A DNA stretch of 64,000 nt, from assembly GCF_040712315.1 (NCBI RefSeq), contig NC_134017.1, positions 26,767,273 to 26,831,272 on the forward strand. The letters run 5' to 3'. A model generated the notes under the pieces. It was not told where the DNA came from. It did no database searches and saw only the letters and a program-made list of their open reading frames with translations. Both the position numbers and the translations under genes were made by a program. Below, piece after piece: positions 55,596 to 64,000 of the stretch (its first letter is position 1; each line of letters opens with the position of its first letter). This DNA comes from Castanea sativa. Lineage: Eukaryota > Streptophyta > Magnoliopsida > Fagales > Fagaceae.

Positions 55596-57656
55596 ATGGA
55601 AGAAGCCTCCCTTAGCAGTGAGCAGGTGCCTGATAGTGAGTGCAATGAGATTCAAAAAGAAGAAGATGGTGTAATGACAGAATTAGATTATCAAAATGGT
55701 CTCTCTGAAGGAAGGAAGGAGTTTGTTGCACCTGCTGTTGGAATGGAGTTTGAGTCGTATGATGATGCTTACAATTACTATAATTGCTATGCTAAGGAAG
55801 CTGGGTTTCGCGTTAGAGTGAAGAATTCATGGTTCAAGCGTAATAGCAGAGAGAAGTATGGTGCAGTACTTTGTTGCAGCAGCCAGGGTTTTAAAAGAAT
55901 TAAAGATGTAAATCGTTTAAGAAAGGAAACAAGAACCGGTTGCCCTGCAATGATAAGAATGAGGTTAGTTGACTCCAAAAGGTGGAGGATACTTGAAGTT
56001 ACACTTGAACACAACCATTTATTAGGTACCAAGGTCTACAAATCAATTAAGAAGATGGGCAGTGGAACTAAAAGGAAGTCAGATTCAAATTCCGATGCAG
56101 AAGTACAAACAGTCAAGTTGTACAGAGCACTTGTGATAGATGCAGGAGGCAATGGGGGCTCAAATTCAAATGCAAGAGAAGTCGGGAATTTCACTGATCA
56201 TCCCAATCAGCTGAGCCTAAAAAAGGGTGACACACAAGCCATTTATAATTATCTCTGCCGTATGCAATTGGCTAATCCGAACTTCTTTTACTTGATGGAT
56301 CTCAACAACGAAGGGCGTTTGAGGAATGTGTTTTGGGTTGATGCTAGATCTAGGGCTGCATGTTGTTACTTTAGTGATGTTATTTATTTTGACAACACAT
56401 ATTTGTCAAACAAATATGAGATCCCTCTTGTAGCACTTGTTGGAATAAATCACCATGGCCAATCAGTATTGCTTGGGTGTGGCCTGCTTGCAGGTGAGAC
56501 AACAGAATCTTATATTTGGCTGTTCAAAGCTTGGCTTACATGCATGTCAGGACGTCCTCCACAAACTATTATTACTGATAGGTGTAAGGCTTTGCAGAGT
56601 GCAATTGCAGAGATGTTTCCAAGATCTCTCCATCGTTTTGGTTTGTCACACATTATGAAAAGAGTTCCAGAAAAATTGGGAGGGTTACGCAACTATGATG
56701 CAATCAGGAAAGCAATGATTAAAGCAGTTTATGAAGCTTTGAAGGTGATCGAATTTGAAACTGCATGGGTATTTATGGTCCAGCGATTTGGAGTTGGTGA
56801 TCATGAGTGGCTTCGATCTTTGTATGAAGATCGAGTTAGGTGGGCACCAGTTTATCTGAAAGACACTTTTTTTGCTGGAATGTCTGCTGCACGTTCAGGT
56901 GACATACTGAATCCTTTTTTTGATAGATATGTGCATAAACAAACTCCTTTGAAAGAGTTTCTTGATAAGTATGAATTGGCTCTACATAAGAAGCACAAGG
57001 AAGAAGTTCATGCAGATATTGAGTCAAGAAGCTCAAGCCCCTTACTGAAAACAAGATGTTCTTTTGAGTTGCAGCTCTCCAAAGTGTACACAAGAGAAAT
57101 ATTTAAGAAGTTCCAATACGAAGTGGAAGAGATGTATTCTTGTTTTAGCACAACACAGTTGCACATTGATGGGCCAATCGTAATATTCTTGGTCAAGGAG
57201 CGTGTTTTGGGTGAGGGAAATAGGAGGGAGATTAGGGATTATGAAGTTCTATACAACAGAACAGCAGGCGAGGTTCGTTGTATTTGCAGTTGCTTTAACT
57301 TCTATGGGTACCTATGCCGGCACGCATTGTGTGTGCTTAATTTTAATGGGGTGGAGGAGGTCCCTCCTAAATACATTCTGTCACGCTGGAAAAAGGATTA
57401 CAAGCGCTTGTACATTCCTGATGTTGGCTCTGGTAGTGTAGATGCTACTGACCGTGTGCAGTGGTTTAATCAATTATACCGAAGTGCCTTGCAAGTTGTT
57501 GAGGAGGGGGTGATTTCTCTGGACCATTACAATGTGGCATTGCAAGCTTTTGAGGAATCATTGAATAGGGTTCATGATGTAGATGGCAGGCAGGCATTGC
57601 TAGCTTTTGAGGAGTCATTGAATAGGGTTCATGATGTAGAAAGCAGACAGGAATAA
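55596..57656 (+). CDS. FRS6-like: FAR1-related sequence protein, FRS6-like (copy 2)
   Basis: 686 residues. The ATG stands directly after an acceptor (tattccag|ATGGAAGAAG), at the same place as the exon 2 start of copy 1, so translation probably starts here after a non-coding exon about 3.4 kb upstream. The FAR1 domain spans about 49-145 (GMEFESYDDAYNYYNCYA, VLCCSSQGF, EHNHLL). The MULE transposase-like domain spans about 250-360 (YFDNTYLSNKY, GINHHGQSVLLGCGLL, TDRCKAL, keeping the second Asp that copy 1 lacks). The SWIM zinc finger lies near 558-585 (CICSCFNFYGYLCRHALC). It lacks the long acidic N terminus of copy 1 and ends with a duplicated 19-residue block. Likely nuclear DNA-binding regulator. 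A 25-codon upstream extension in the same frame is intron. Confidence 0.9.
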   Translation: MEEASLSSEQVPDSECNEIQKEEDGVMTELDYQNGLSEGRKEFVAPAVGMEFESYDDAYNYYNCYAKEAGFRVRVKNSWFKRNSREKYGAVLCCSSQGFKRIKDVNRLRKETRTGCPAMIRMRLVDSKRWRILEVTLEHNHLLGTKVYKSIKKMGSGTKRKSDSNSDAEVQTVKLYRALVIDAGGNGGSNSNAREVGNFTDHPNQLSLKKGDTQAIYNYLCRMQLANPNFFYLMDLNNEGRLRNVFWVDARSRAACCYFSDVIYFDNTYLSNKYEIPLVALVGINHHGQSVLLGCGLLAGETTESYIWLFKAWLTCMSGRPPQTIITDRCKALQSAIAEMFPRSLHRFGLSHIMKRVPEKLGGLRNYDAIRKAMIKAVYEALKVIEFETAWVFMVQRFGVGDHEWLRSLYEDRVRWAPVYLKDTFFAGMSAARSGDILNPFFDRYVHKQTPLKEFLDKYELALHKKHKEEVHADIESRSSSPLLKTRCSFELQLSKVYTREIFKKFQYEVEEMYSCFSTTQLHIDGPIVIFLVKERVLGEGNRREIRDYEVLYNRTAGEVRCICSCFNFYGYLCRHALCVLNFNGVEEVPPKYILSRWKKDYKRLYIPDVGSGSVDATDRVQWFNQLYRSALQVVEEGVISLDHYNVALQAFEESLNRVHDVDGRQALLAFEESLNRVHDVESRQE
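57537..57650 (+). repeat. In-frame 57-bp tandem duplication at the end of FRS copy 2
   Basis: Units 57537-57593 and 57594-57650 differ at a handful of bases and encode ALQAFEESLNRVHDVDGRQ and ALLAFEESLNRVHDVESRQ. Copy 1 has a single corresponding block (AWQAFKESLNKVRLVAEK). Confidence 0.95.
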
Positions 57657-58441
57657 CTTTTTTTTTTGTGATGATGGTCGAAGATCCCTTCTTCAACTAC
57701 CATGGTATTATTTTTATTCCCTCCCTTTTTCTCGAGGGCTGCTTCCATCTGTTCTTCATGCAGAATGTCCATAACATATATAATATAGATAGGCGCAATG
57801 GGTCAGCTTGTATGTTGCCTATTCTTACCTCATAATTTACATAGTTTTCTCCCCCTTTCTTTTTTGACATTTCAAATTATGTCAGCTGTGTTACTCTTCT
57901 AGGCAGATAACATTAAGTATATAGCACGTTTCTGGGTTAATGTAGGCTTATCCTTTCCCAGACTTGCTTCTGGGGTTTGATGTATATACTGACAAATTTT
58001 TGTTTCTGTTAATATAATTCTAATTTTTGACAAATACATTGGATGAAGCTTGTGATTTACATGAGAAAAATAAGCATATACTTTAGTCCATTAAAATGTT
58101 TAAACAATTTGACTGCACAGGTCCATGTTTGATTGTAAATGCATCATTATCAATCCTCTTCAAATATGTAGGCTAAAATGCATTGTTCATGTCATAGACA
58201 TTTTTAGTCAAGCAGATTGTTCCATAGTGCACGTCTGCTTTGTTAAAGCATTTTTATGTACGTTCCATCCCTTAATTCTCCACAGAGAACTTTGAGGCCC
58301 TGGACTTTCTGGCTAATTTCTGAATGTGTTGTGGTTTCAGCCAAGTAAGAGCTATGATTGTTTGAAATCACTGCTAAGCATTCTTGAATATGACTATTTT
58401 AGGATTTAGGATACTTGTTTTTTGCTGAATCATGTTAGGGA
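57657..58441 (+). other. 3' flank of FRS copy 2
   Basis: Likely 3' untranslated region, then AT-rich sequence. No gene or element ends recognised. Confidence 0.5.
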
Positions 58442-58920
58442 TACTTTTTTTCTTTAATAGAAAGTAACGCTTGATTGGAACACAAGCTACAGAGAGCACC
58501 CTTCAACCCTCAAGACCTGACATGGTCTTGTGGGGAAAGGCACTCAAGTACGAAACACCCTTAAAATTTCTTTTTCAAAGCTCATTTACATAACACGAGT
58601 AGCCTCATTGGGGGATCTATTGACCCAACCAAAGGACACGTTCTCAACCTGATTACACAAGGATCTGATATCCTCAAGGACAAACTGCATATTCATGAAG
58701 GCCTAGCAAAATCCTTGATCAAAGTTATGACAACTACTTTTTTCAGCTCTAACTTTGATACTAGTTGCAAGCTCCATAGCATTGCCAGTGCCTCAGCTCC
58801 CCTGGACAGCAGCAAGAATGTTTTTTTTCCCAACAACTACTATCCCTCTACAATCCCTGCAGCATAGCTTTCTACTGCAGTATCACAGTTCATGGGTTGG
58901 TCTTTGACTCTTTGACTCTT
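58442..58920 (-). mobile_element. LINE 3' remnant (RNase H)
   Basis: On the minus strand: DCRGIVVVGKKNILAAVQGS, AMELATSIKVRAEK, then FVLEDIRSLCNQVENVSFGW and VNRSPNEATRVM, matching the RNase H domain at the end of plant L1 LINEs. It ends TTACTTTCTATTAAAG plus an A run at about 58447. Confidence 0.7.
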
Positions 58921-59542
58921 TTCCGTTGCTTAATCAAGGTCTTTCTTGCCTTGGGTTGTGCACTTCTAGCTTGTATATGACTTAGGCTGTTGATTTTAAA
59001 TGACATCTCCAATTACTGAATCTCGCCTCTTGCTGAAACAGATCTATTTGCATACACTTTGTGCAAATCAAAATTTTCTTTATTTTAACATCATTTAAAA
59101 AAAAAAAAATAGATTATAAAAAAAAACCATCATTTGTAAAGTAATTTTCTGCTTAGCTTCAACCTAGTTGGATTCTTAAACTGCCTAGTTTATGGCTAGT
59201 AAGTTCCGTAAAAGAATCTCTTTTGTGATTGGAACTGTCTTGTGCGTAGCTGGTTAGCTTTTTAGGAAATTCATAGTCCAAACTCATGACATTACACCAA
59301 TTAAATATGATGATGCAAAAATATTCAGTGGGCTAGTCGGCCAAACAGGAAGTTGCTGAAGACTTGCAAGAAAGAAATTCCTTATTGGAGGGCTTCAGTG
59401 TGGCACCGACCCAAGTTTCTTTGATGCTTAAGTCAAACTTTCACTCAGCTTATGAGAAAGTATTATGGAAGTAGGTTTTTTTTTTTTTTTACTCGAACCT
59501 TTGCAAAGTGGGGCCATGCCCGTATATAGGCAACCTGAGTGA
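58921..59542. other. No gene recognised
   Basis: AT-rich sequence with T runs (59467-59490). Nothing assignable. Confidence 0.5.
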
Positions 59543-59820
59543 CCGTTGCCTCCATAAATGTCTTATTTCATAATTGGAATGTAGTTAGCACTCTGGTTGT
59601 AATGTATATATGGTCGTCAGGATAGTAGGATACATGACCATTGGGAATGGATCATGAAATAATTGGCATATTAAATGTATCCCAAAGTTTATGCTTTCCT
59701 TTTCTAATCTTTCCACCGTTGCCTCCATAAATGTCTTATTCCATAATGGAAATGTAGTTAGCACACAGGTTGTAATGTCCATGTAGTAGTCAAGATAGTA
59801 GGATACATGACCATTGGGAA
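59543..59820. repeat. Direct duplication of about 105 bp
   Basis: Copies 59543-59648 and 59716-59820 share ccgttgcctccataaatgtc, then aatgtagttagcac, then gatagtaggatacatgacca. A 131-codon minus-strand frame (59980-59585) runs across both but has no recognised domain. Confidence 0.85.
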
Positions 59821-60528
59821 CAGGTGTGGAGTCTTTTTTGCAAATGTTGGGCTGAGCCGCATCCTGCTGCACTAGGCCCAAAGTTTTTTGGATCAGAGAG
59901 TTGGGACTGGTCCAATAGCAACCCTCCTTGGTCTGACTTGTGCGCAAATGATGCCCCTTGTTTACCAAGATTTTTATCACATGCCCATGGTAGACAGAGC
60001 TGTTATAATAACCACGGTAGATAGATACAATAAAAATAATAATTGAAATTCTTTTACTATTCAGACAAAAGTAAATAATGGGCTTTGGTAATGAATGCTC
60101 GTTTTATGAAACAGCAACAAAGGATAAGTATAGAATGAGTAGCAATAAGCTTATTAAAAGAAAAATGTCAGTCTGCCGTGTCAAGTTATGTTGCTAGGTC
60201 TAAGTCAAGAAGGAAACCATCTCCTCAACGCAAATAATCTCTCTAGGGAAGAAATTAACTGCTTTGAGGGGGCGGGCCTAAATGACTTGTACTTAGAGAG
60301 GTCATTTGCCGTTAATAGAGAACATGGGTCGGAGAGGGAGAGGGGGGATCAACCTATTTTGTGCATGTCTGCCACTCTGTTCTTTCCGTTTTTACTCTTT
60401 TTTTTTTTTTTTTTTCTTTTCTAATTCTTTCATTCCTTTCTCTTTGTTTTATCTTTCAGTGTTTTTCTTAGTTATAGTGATTCTCTCCCCAGAGATCGCT
60501 CTCCCATCCGTGCATAGTAAGGGCTCCT

Positions 60529-60535
60529 TATATAA
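60529..60535 (+). promoter_or_regulatory. TATA box upstream of the PMD gene
   Basis: TATATAA in ggctccttatataatgctag. A splice donor (CACGGT|GTAAGT, GT at 60732) lies about 200 bp downstream, and a pyrimidine-rich acceptor (tttttcttctcag, AG at 62082-62083) lies just before the PMD start. A leader exon plus a 1.35-kb intron is thus plausible. Confidence 0.5.
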
Positions 60536-60732
60536 TGCTAGCCGCGGCTGGCTTTTACCATTTTAGCCCTTAACCGTCTTTGTCTGGTGTGGGCGTCCTT
60601 GCCGACCATTACTAATTGGTCAATTGCCCAACCAGCACCATTTATCTGAGCTGGCCGCGCCACTCCACCTCACCCGACAGAGAAGACTATTTTGTTTGTT
60701 TGCTTGCCGTGACATTCTTACTTGCCACGGTG

Positions 60733-62082
60733 TAAGTACTCTCTTCCTCTCCGTTCCTTATGGCATGCACCTAGTGGTTCCAACTCAACTTTGCTTCTTT
60801 TGGATGGTATGTCATCCCAACAGGACACTGCCTTCAAAAGAGTTTGAGCAGAAAACACAAAAATAGGTTTTCCCCCCTCCCCACCGTCAGATTATGCCTT
60901 TTTACCTCTGACCCATGACCCACCACTTCCTGTATTGGCTGAGTACAGGCTGGTGGTGTCTGGGCCTTACGTGTGCCTTACTTCCATGCTCGTCCAAAAT
61001 TTGCCTGCTGCTCATGCGCTTGCTGTGGTTTGAAGGTCTGTTTGCCTGTTCTTCTGTTTGTTCTTGGCTTCTTGCAATGTGGGTTGCTTTATTGATTTCT
61101 CATTCTTTATGGTTTGCTGGGCTTTGCTCGATTGTGGGCTTCTCCTCCTTGGTGTCATTCTCCGTGTTCTATTCTTAGCCTTGCAATTACTTCCTGCCAC
61201 ATCATTCTGCCATGCCTGCTGTGATATTTACTTGACCCAGGGCTGCTGGGCCTCTTTGGGTTTGCTGTTCATAATTTTTCTAGTAGCCCAATAAACTCAT
61301 TGGGCCTTTTACTGCATTACTTGTGTCCCGCTTACTTCCTTTTGGGCATTTTTGGCCCTTTCTAATTCTGTGCTTCCCATGAGCTTTTTACTAACTCCTT
61401 GGGCTTCCTTAGCCCAAGTACTTTATACTTCATCTTTGGGGCTTTTGAGTTCTCTATTACCCATTACTTTCTTTACTTATATTGCTTTGGGCTTGCTGTG
61501 GCAGCTGTGACCCATTCTCACCTTCTACATCTATACAACCCATGTGTTTGCTACTTCTCTCTTTCTGGGTCCTTTTAGGCCCATTTACTTCTTCAAGGTC
61601 CATTTGTTTGCTTTATGGACCCATGATCCATTATTCATGCTTCTTGGGCTTAATGACTTTTCTATCCCACTTTTTTCTGCCCACGTTGTTGGGCTTCTTC
61701 CTCCTGCTGGGCTCCAAAAAAAAAAAAATAGCATCTACATTTAGCCCCTTGAGCATATGAAATGCTCCCGCAGTTCATATGTGAATAAAGACTTTCCTAT
61801 CCATTCTGTCTTCTTCTTTTTCTTTTCCTTCGCGGGCTTTTTCGAATAGTGGACCCCAACTCATACATTTTTTTTTCTTTCCTGCCGTGAACAGTGTTGT
61901 CTTTTCGAATTTCCCAGTTTAGCAATTATTCTGAAACACAACCTCCGCTTCATTAACTCCTTCCCTTATCCGCCGATTGACCCATCGTATCCCTTCGTAC
62001 CACTCTTCATGGCGCTGGTATTTAAGATCGAGTCCCTTCATATGTCGGACACAAGCACTCTTTCTCTTCCTTTTTCTTCTCA
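60733..62082 (+). other. Presumed leader intron of the PMD gene
   Basis: Pyrimidine-rich sequence with many gggcct/gggctt words, which resembles LTR or transposon-leader sequence, and a poly-A run at 61718-61730. Open frames here (such as 60915-61178) are compositional. No LTR ends were found. Confidence 0.35.
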
Positions 62083-62135
62083 GTGTCCTTCTTCCCAAAC
62101 ACCACAAACCGTCTTCCCCGATCAACCGATACTCC

Positions 62136-64000
62136 ATGACACCGACGAAAGGTCAAACCTTTTCCTGCCGTAAGGGGAAAGAGGTTGTCGATGATCCTGC
62201 TACGCGTGAGGTGGGCGAAGAGGTCGTCTATTCTGAATCGGAACATTCCGATAAGGAAGGAGAGCGGCGTGGTCCCAACAGTGAATGTGCCCCCCTTATA
62301 GATCCTTGGTATGATGTCCACGGCTACTTCCCCAAGGGTCCTGGTGATTATGAGCCGCCACCACCAGGCCATGTGTGGCTTGCCCTTTGCCGGCGTAACC
62401 CAGACATTTCTTGGGCTCCATTGGCCTCTTCGATTTCCGATCTTGCCATCCGTCAAGGCACTTCACTCCTCGTACCCATTCACTTCGAATTTGGGTCCGA
62501 CACGGCTTTAGGTTGGGAGGAATGGGTAGATAGAGAGTTGTCCGATACAGGCTCTATGGGATTGCTACAGCGGGCTGGCGCATTGAAGGCCATTGTTCTA
62601 TCCCACCGTTTATCTAACTTCAGGGACTTATTCAACCTCCGCCATTTAGTCCGTCGATGGTGCACCACTACCCACACCTTCTTTCTTTCCTGCTGTGAGA
62701 TCACCGTAACTTTGGAGGATGTGGCGAATCAGTTGCTTTCGCCCATCCTTGGCAACGTTGATCTTGCCACTTTAGAACTTTCTCCGGAGGAAGAGGCCGT
62801 GGAGGCCGAGTTGAAGAAAAGAATGAGTGGTAACGCGAAGTTATCATTTTGGATTGGTTCTCCTTTGAAGCTCTCCGTCGCTGCTAGCTGTGCGGCCTTC
62901 ATCACATTCTGGCTCTATAAGTTTGTCTTTAGCTCTCATCCCCACTATGTTGTAAAGCCTCTGTACTTTCGTTTGGCTATTAAGATTTCTGCTGGGGTGA
63001 GTCTGCCGCTAGCACCCATGTTCTTGGGGCATTTGTATGTCTAGTTAGATATCGTGCAGAGTGATGAGAGTCAAGCAGGTTCCTGTCACATAATCACTAC
63101 TTTTGTTCATAGTACTATCCTGCAGCATTTGTTGTATGAGCATTCTGCTAGACATCTGGCAAAGTGTAGGCCCGTCTGATTTGCTAAGGAGAAGCACAAC
63201 TCTTATCCAAAGATCATCACAGACTTCTGTGGCAGGTTTGATTTCGATTTTCCTTTGGCTTTTCGTTGGGCTGGTTTAAAACTGATTAATCATCCTGCTG
63301 TTGAATTCTTTGACAAGGGGTTTGGGTTTTCATGGAGGGCATATAGAAATTTAGGTACGGGCTAAACGTGTGTGGATTCTGTTATGGGTAGATTTGTTGA
63401 TGTTGTTGGCACTACTACCCCATTGACCAGCTTTGGGGAGAAGGGTATCACATACTTGGCAGCCACCAATGCTGGGTGGTTGCCTTACTTGGCTGATGAA
63501 GGTGTCAGATTTGTACATTATCCTGCTAACTGGGTGAGAAGGCAATTTGGGCTGGATCAGGACATTCCTGATGACATCTCTTTTCTCATGGAGTATCCTA
63601 CTTCCGTCATGCCGTTCCTGTGACATATTGCTTTTAAGTTCCTGAGCTAGCGCTTTACCACAGTTACCATCCCAGGCTCGCAGAGGGAAGGTATTTGTAC
63701 TGTTTCCATGCACGAGTATTGGCATGCAGTGATGATTTCATTCGAGAAGGAGCTGTTAGGCAGTTGCAGATTTTCCTTCATTACTCCTGATGGGCTTGGC
63801 ACAGTTGTCTCTGCCAACCCTCGACTACTTCTGCCTTCTGCGTCCGTGGTGGCATATGCTAGGAAACAAAGTTGTTCTGCCATATTCGAGTGGGTTGAGG
63901 TGGAGAAAGGGTGGTATTGGCACGCCGGTAATTATCCCGCGGGCTGGGAGAAGAGGGTGAAGGTGACCAATGTCCCCATGCCCGTGAAGAAGAAATCCAC
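62136..64000 (+). pseudogene. Plant mobile domain (PMD) protein, five in-frame stops
   Basis: One frame runs from 62136 (MTPTKGQTFSCRKGK) past the window edge without frameshift, broken by stops at 63042, 63177, 63363, 63621 and 63648. The N terminus is acidic and low-complexity. The PMD core then shows SISDLAIRQGTSLLVPIHFE, FNLRHLVRRWCTTTHTFFLS, CEITVTLEDVANQLLSPILG and LYKFVFSSHPHYVVKPLYFR. After the first stops it shows RHLAKCRPV, TDFCGRFDFDFPLAFRWAGL, VGTTTPLTSFGEKGITYLAA, MHEYWHAVMISFEKELLG and FEWVEVEKGWYWHAGNYPAG. PMD proteins include MAIN/MAIL1 (silencing and genome stability) and many transposon-borne forms; this looks transposon-borne. The start is chosen after the splice acceptor at 62083; an upstream in-frame ATG at 61977 lies in the presumed intron. 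Confidence 0.8.

Noticed and set aside
59585..59980. 131-codon minus-strand frame
   Set aside because: It spans two copies of a direct duplication, has no domain and no splice or promoter context.

Overview
The window is nuclear DNA of a flowering plant, most likely a woody eudicot. It has two spliced FAR1/FRS genes, a signal-peptide precursor of the PIP type, L1 and RTE LINE remnants, Ty1/copia and Tat-lineage Ty3/gypsy retrotransposons, Helitrons, hAT and Harbinger-like elements, and a plant mobile domain (PMD) gene. The PMD and Tat proteins look most like oak/chestnut relatives to me, but that is an impression from memory and no search was run. There are no bacterial operons, CRISPR arrays or rRNA genes.

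Layout. 0-3.1 kb: an L1 fragment and a possible minus-strand spliced transcript. 3.1-13.2 kb: a transposon nest with a foldback element, a solo LTR inside an old Helitron, and three copies of a repeat unit that each carry a minus-strand Helitron. Two of these copies contain plus-strand Helitrons at the same A|T site; the third is the empty site. Inside this region, at 10.5-10.7 kb on the minus strand, is a 75-residue secreted peptide precursor with the motif SGPSPGEGH. 13.3-24.0 kb: a complete Tat-type LTR retrotransposon with 5-bp target duplication CACCT. It has two RNase H domains, a 70-bp minisatellite and an antisense gene with its own TATA box. 24.15-31.4 kb: a decayed Ty1/copia element on the minus strand (TSD ATATT) with a 1.44-kb hAT element in its 3' LTR. 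31.8-32.6 kb: a Harbinger-like element.

34.3-38.9 kb: first FRS6-like gene, two coding exons, 726 residues. 39.9-51 kb: a minus-strand L1 LINE cut into pieces by two LTRs and a 2.35-kb Helitron. Removing the Helitron restores the reverse transcriptase reading exactly. 52.0-57.7 kb: second FRS6-like gene (686 residues) with a non-coding first exon and a 3.4-kb intron holding a SINE and LINE remnants. 58.4-58.9 kb: a LINE RNase H remnant. 60.5-64 kb: a PMD gene with promoter-like and splice signals, carrying five in-frame stops and running off the window.

The functional genes are few: the peptide precursor and the pair of FRS genes, themselves domesticated from Mutator-like transposases. Everything else is mobile DNA. 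Stops in the Tat pol and in the PMD gene are largely of the kind made by C-to-T change, as expected for methylated, silenced elements.
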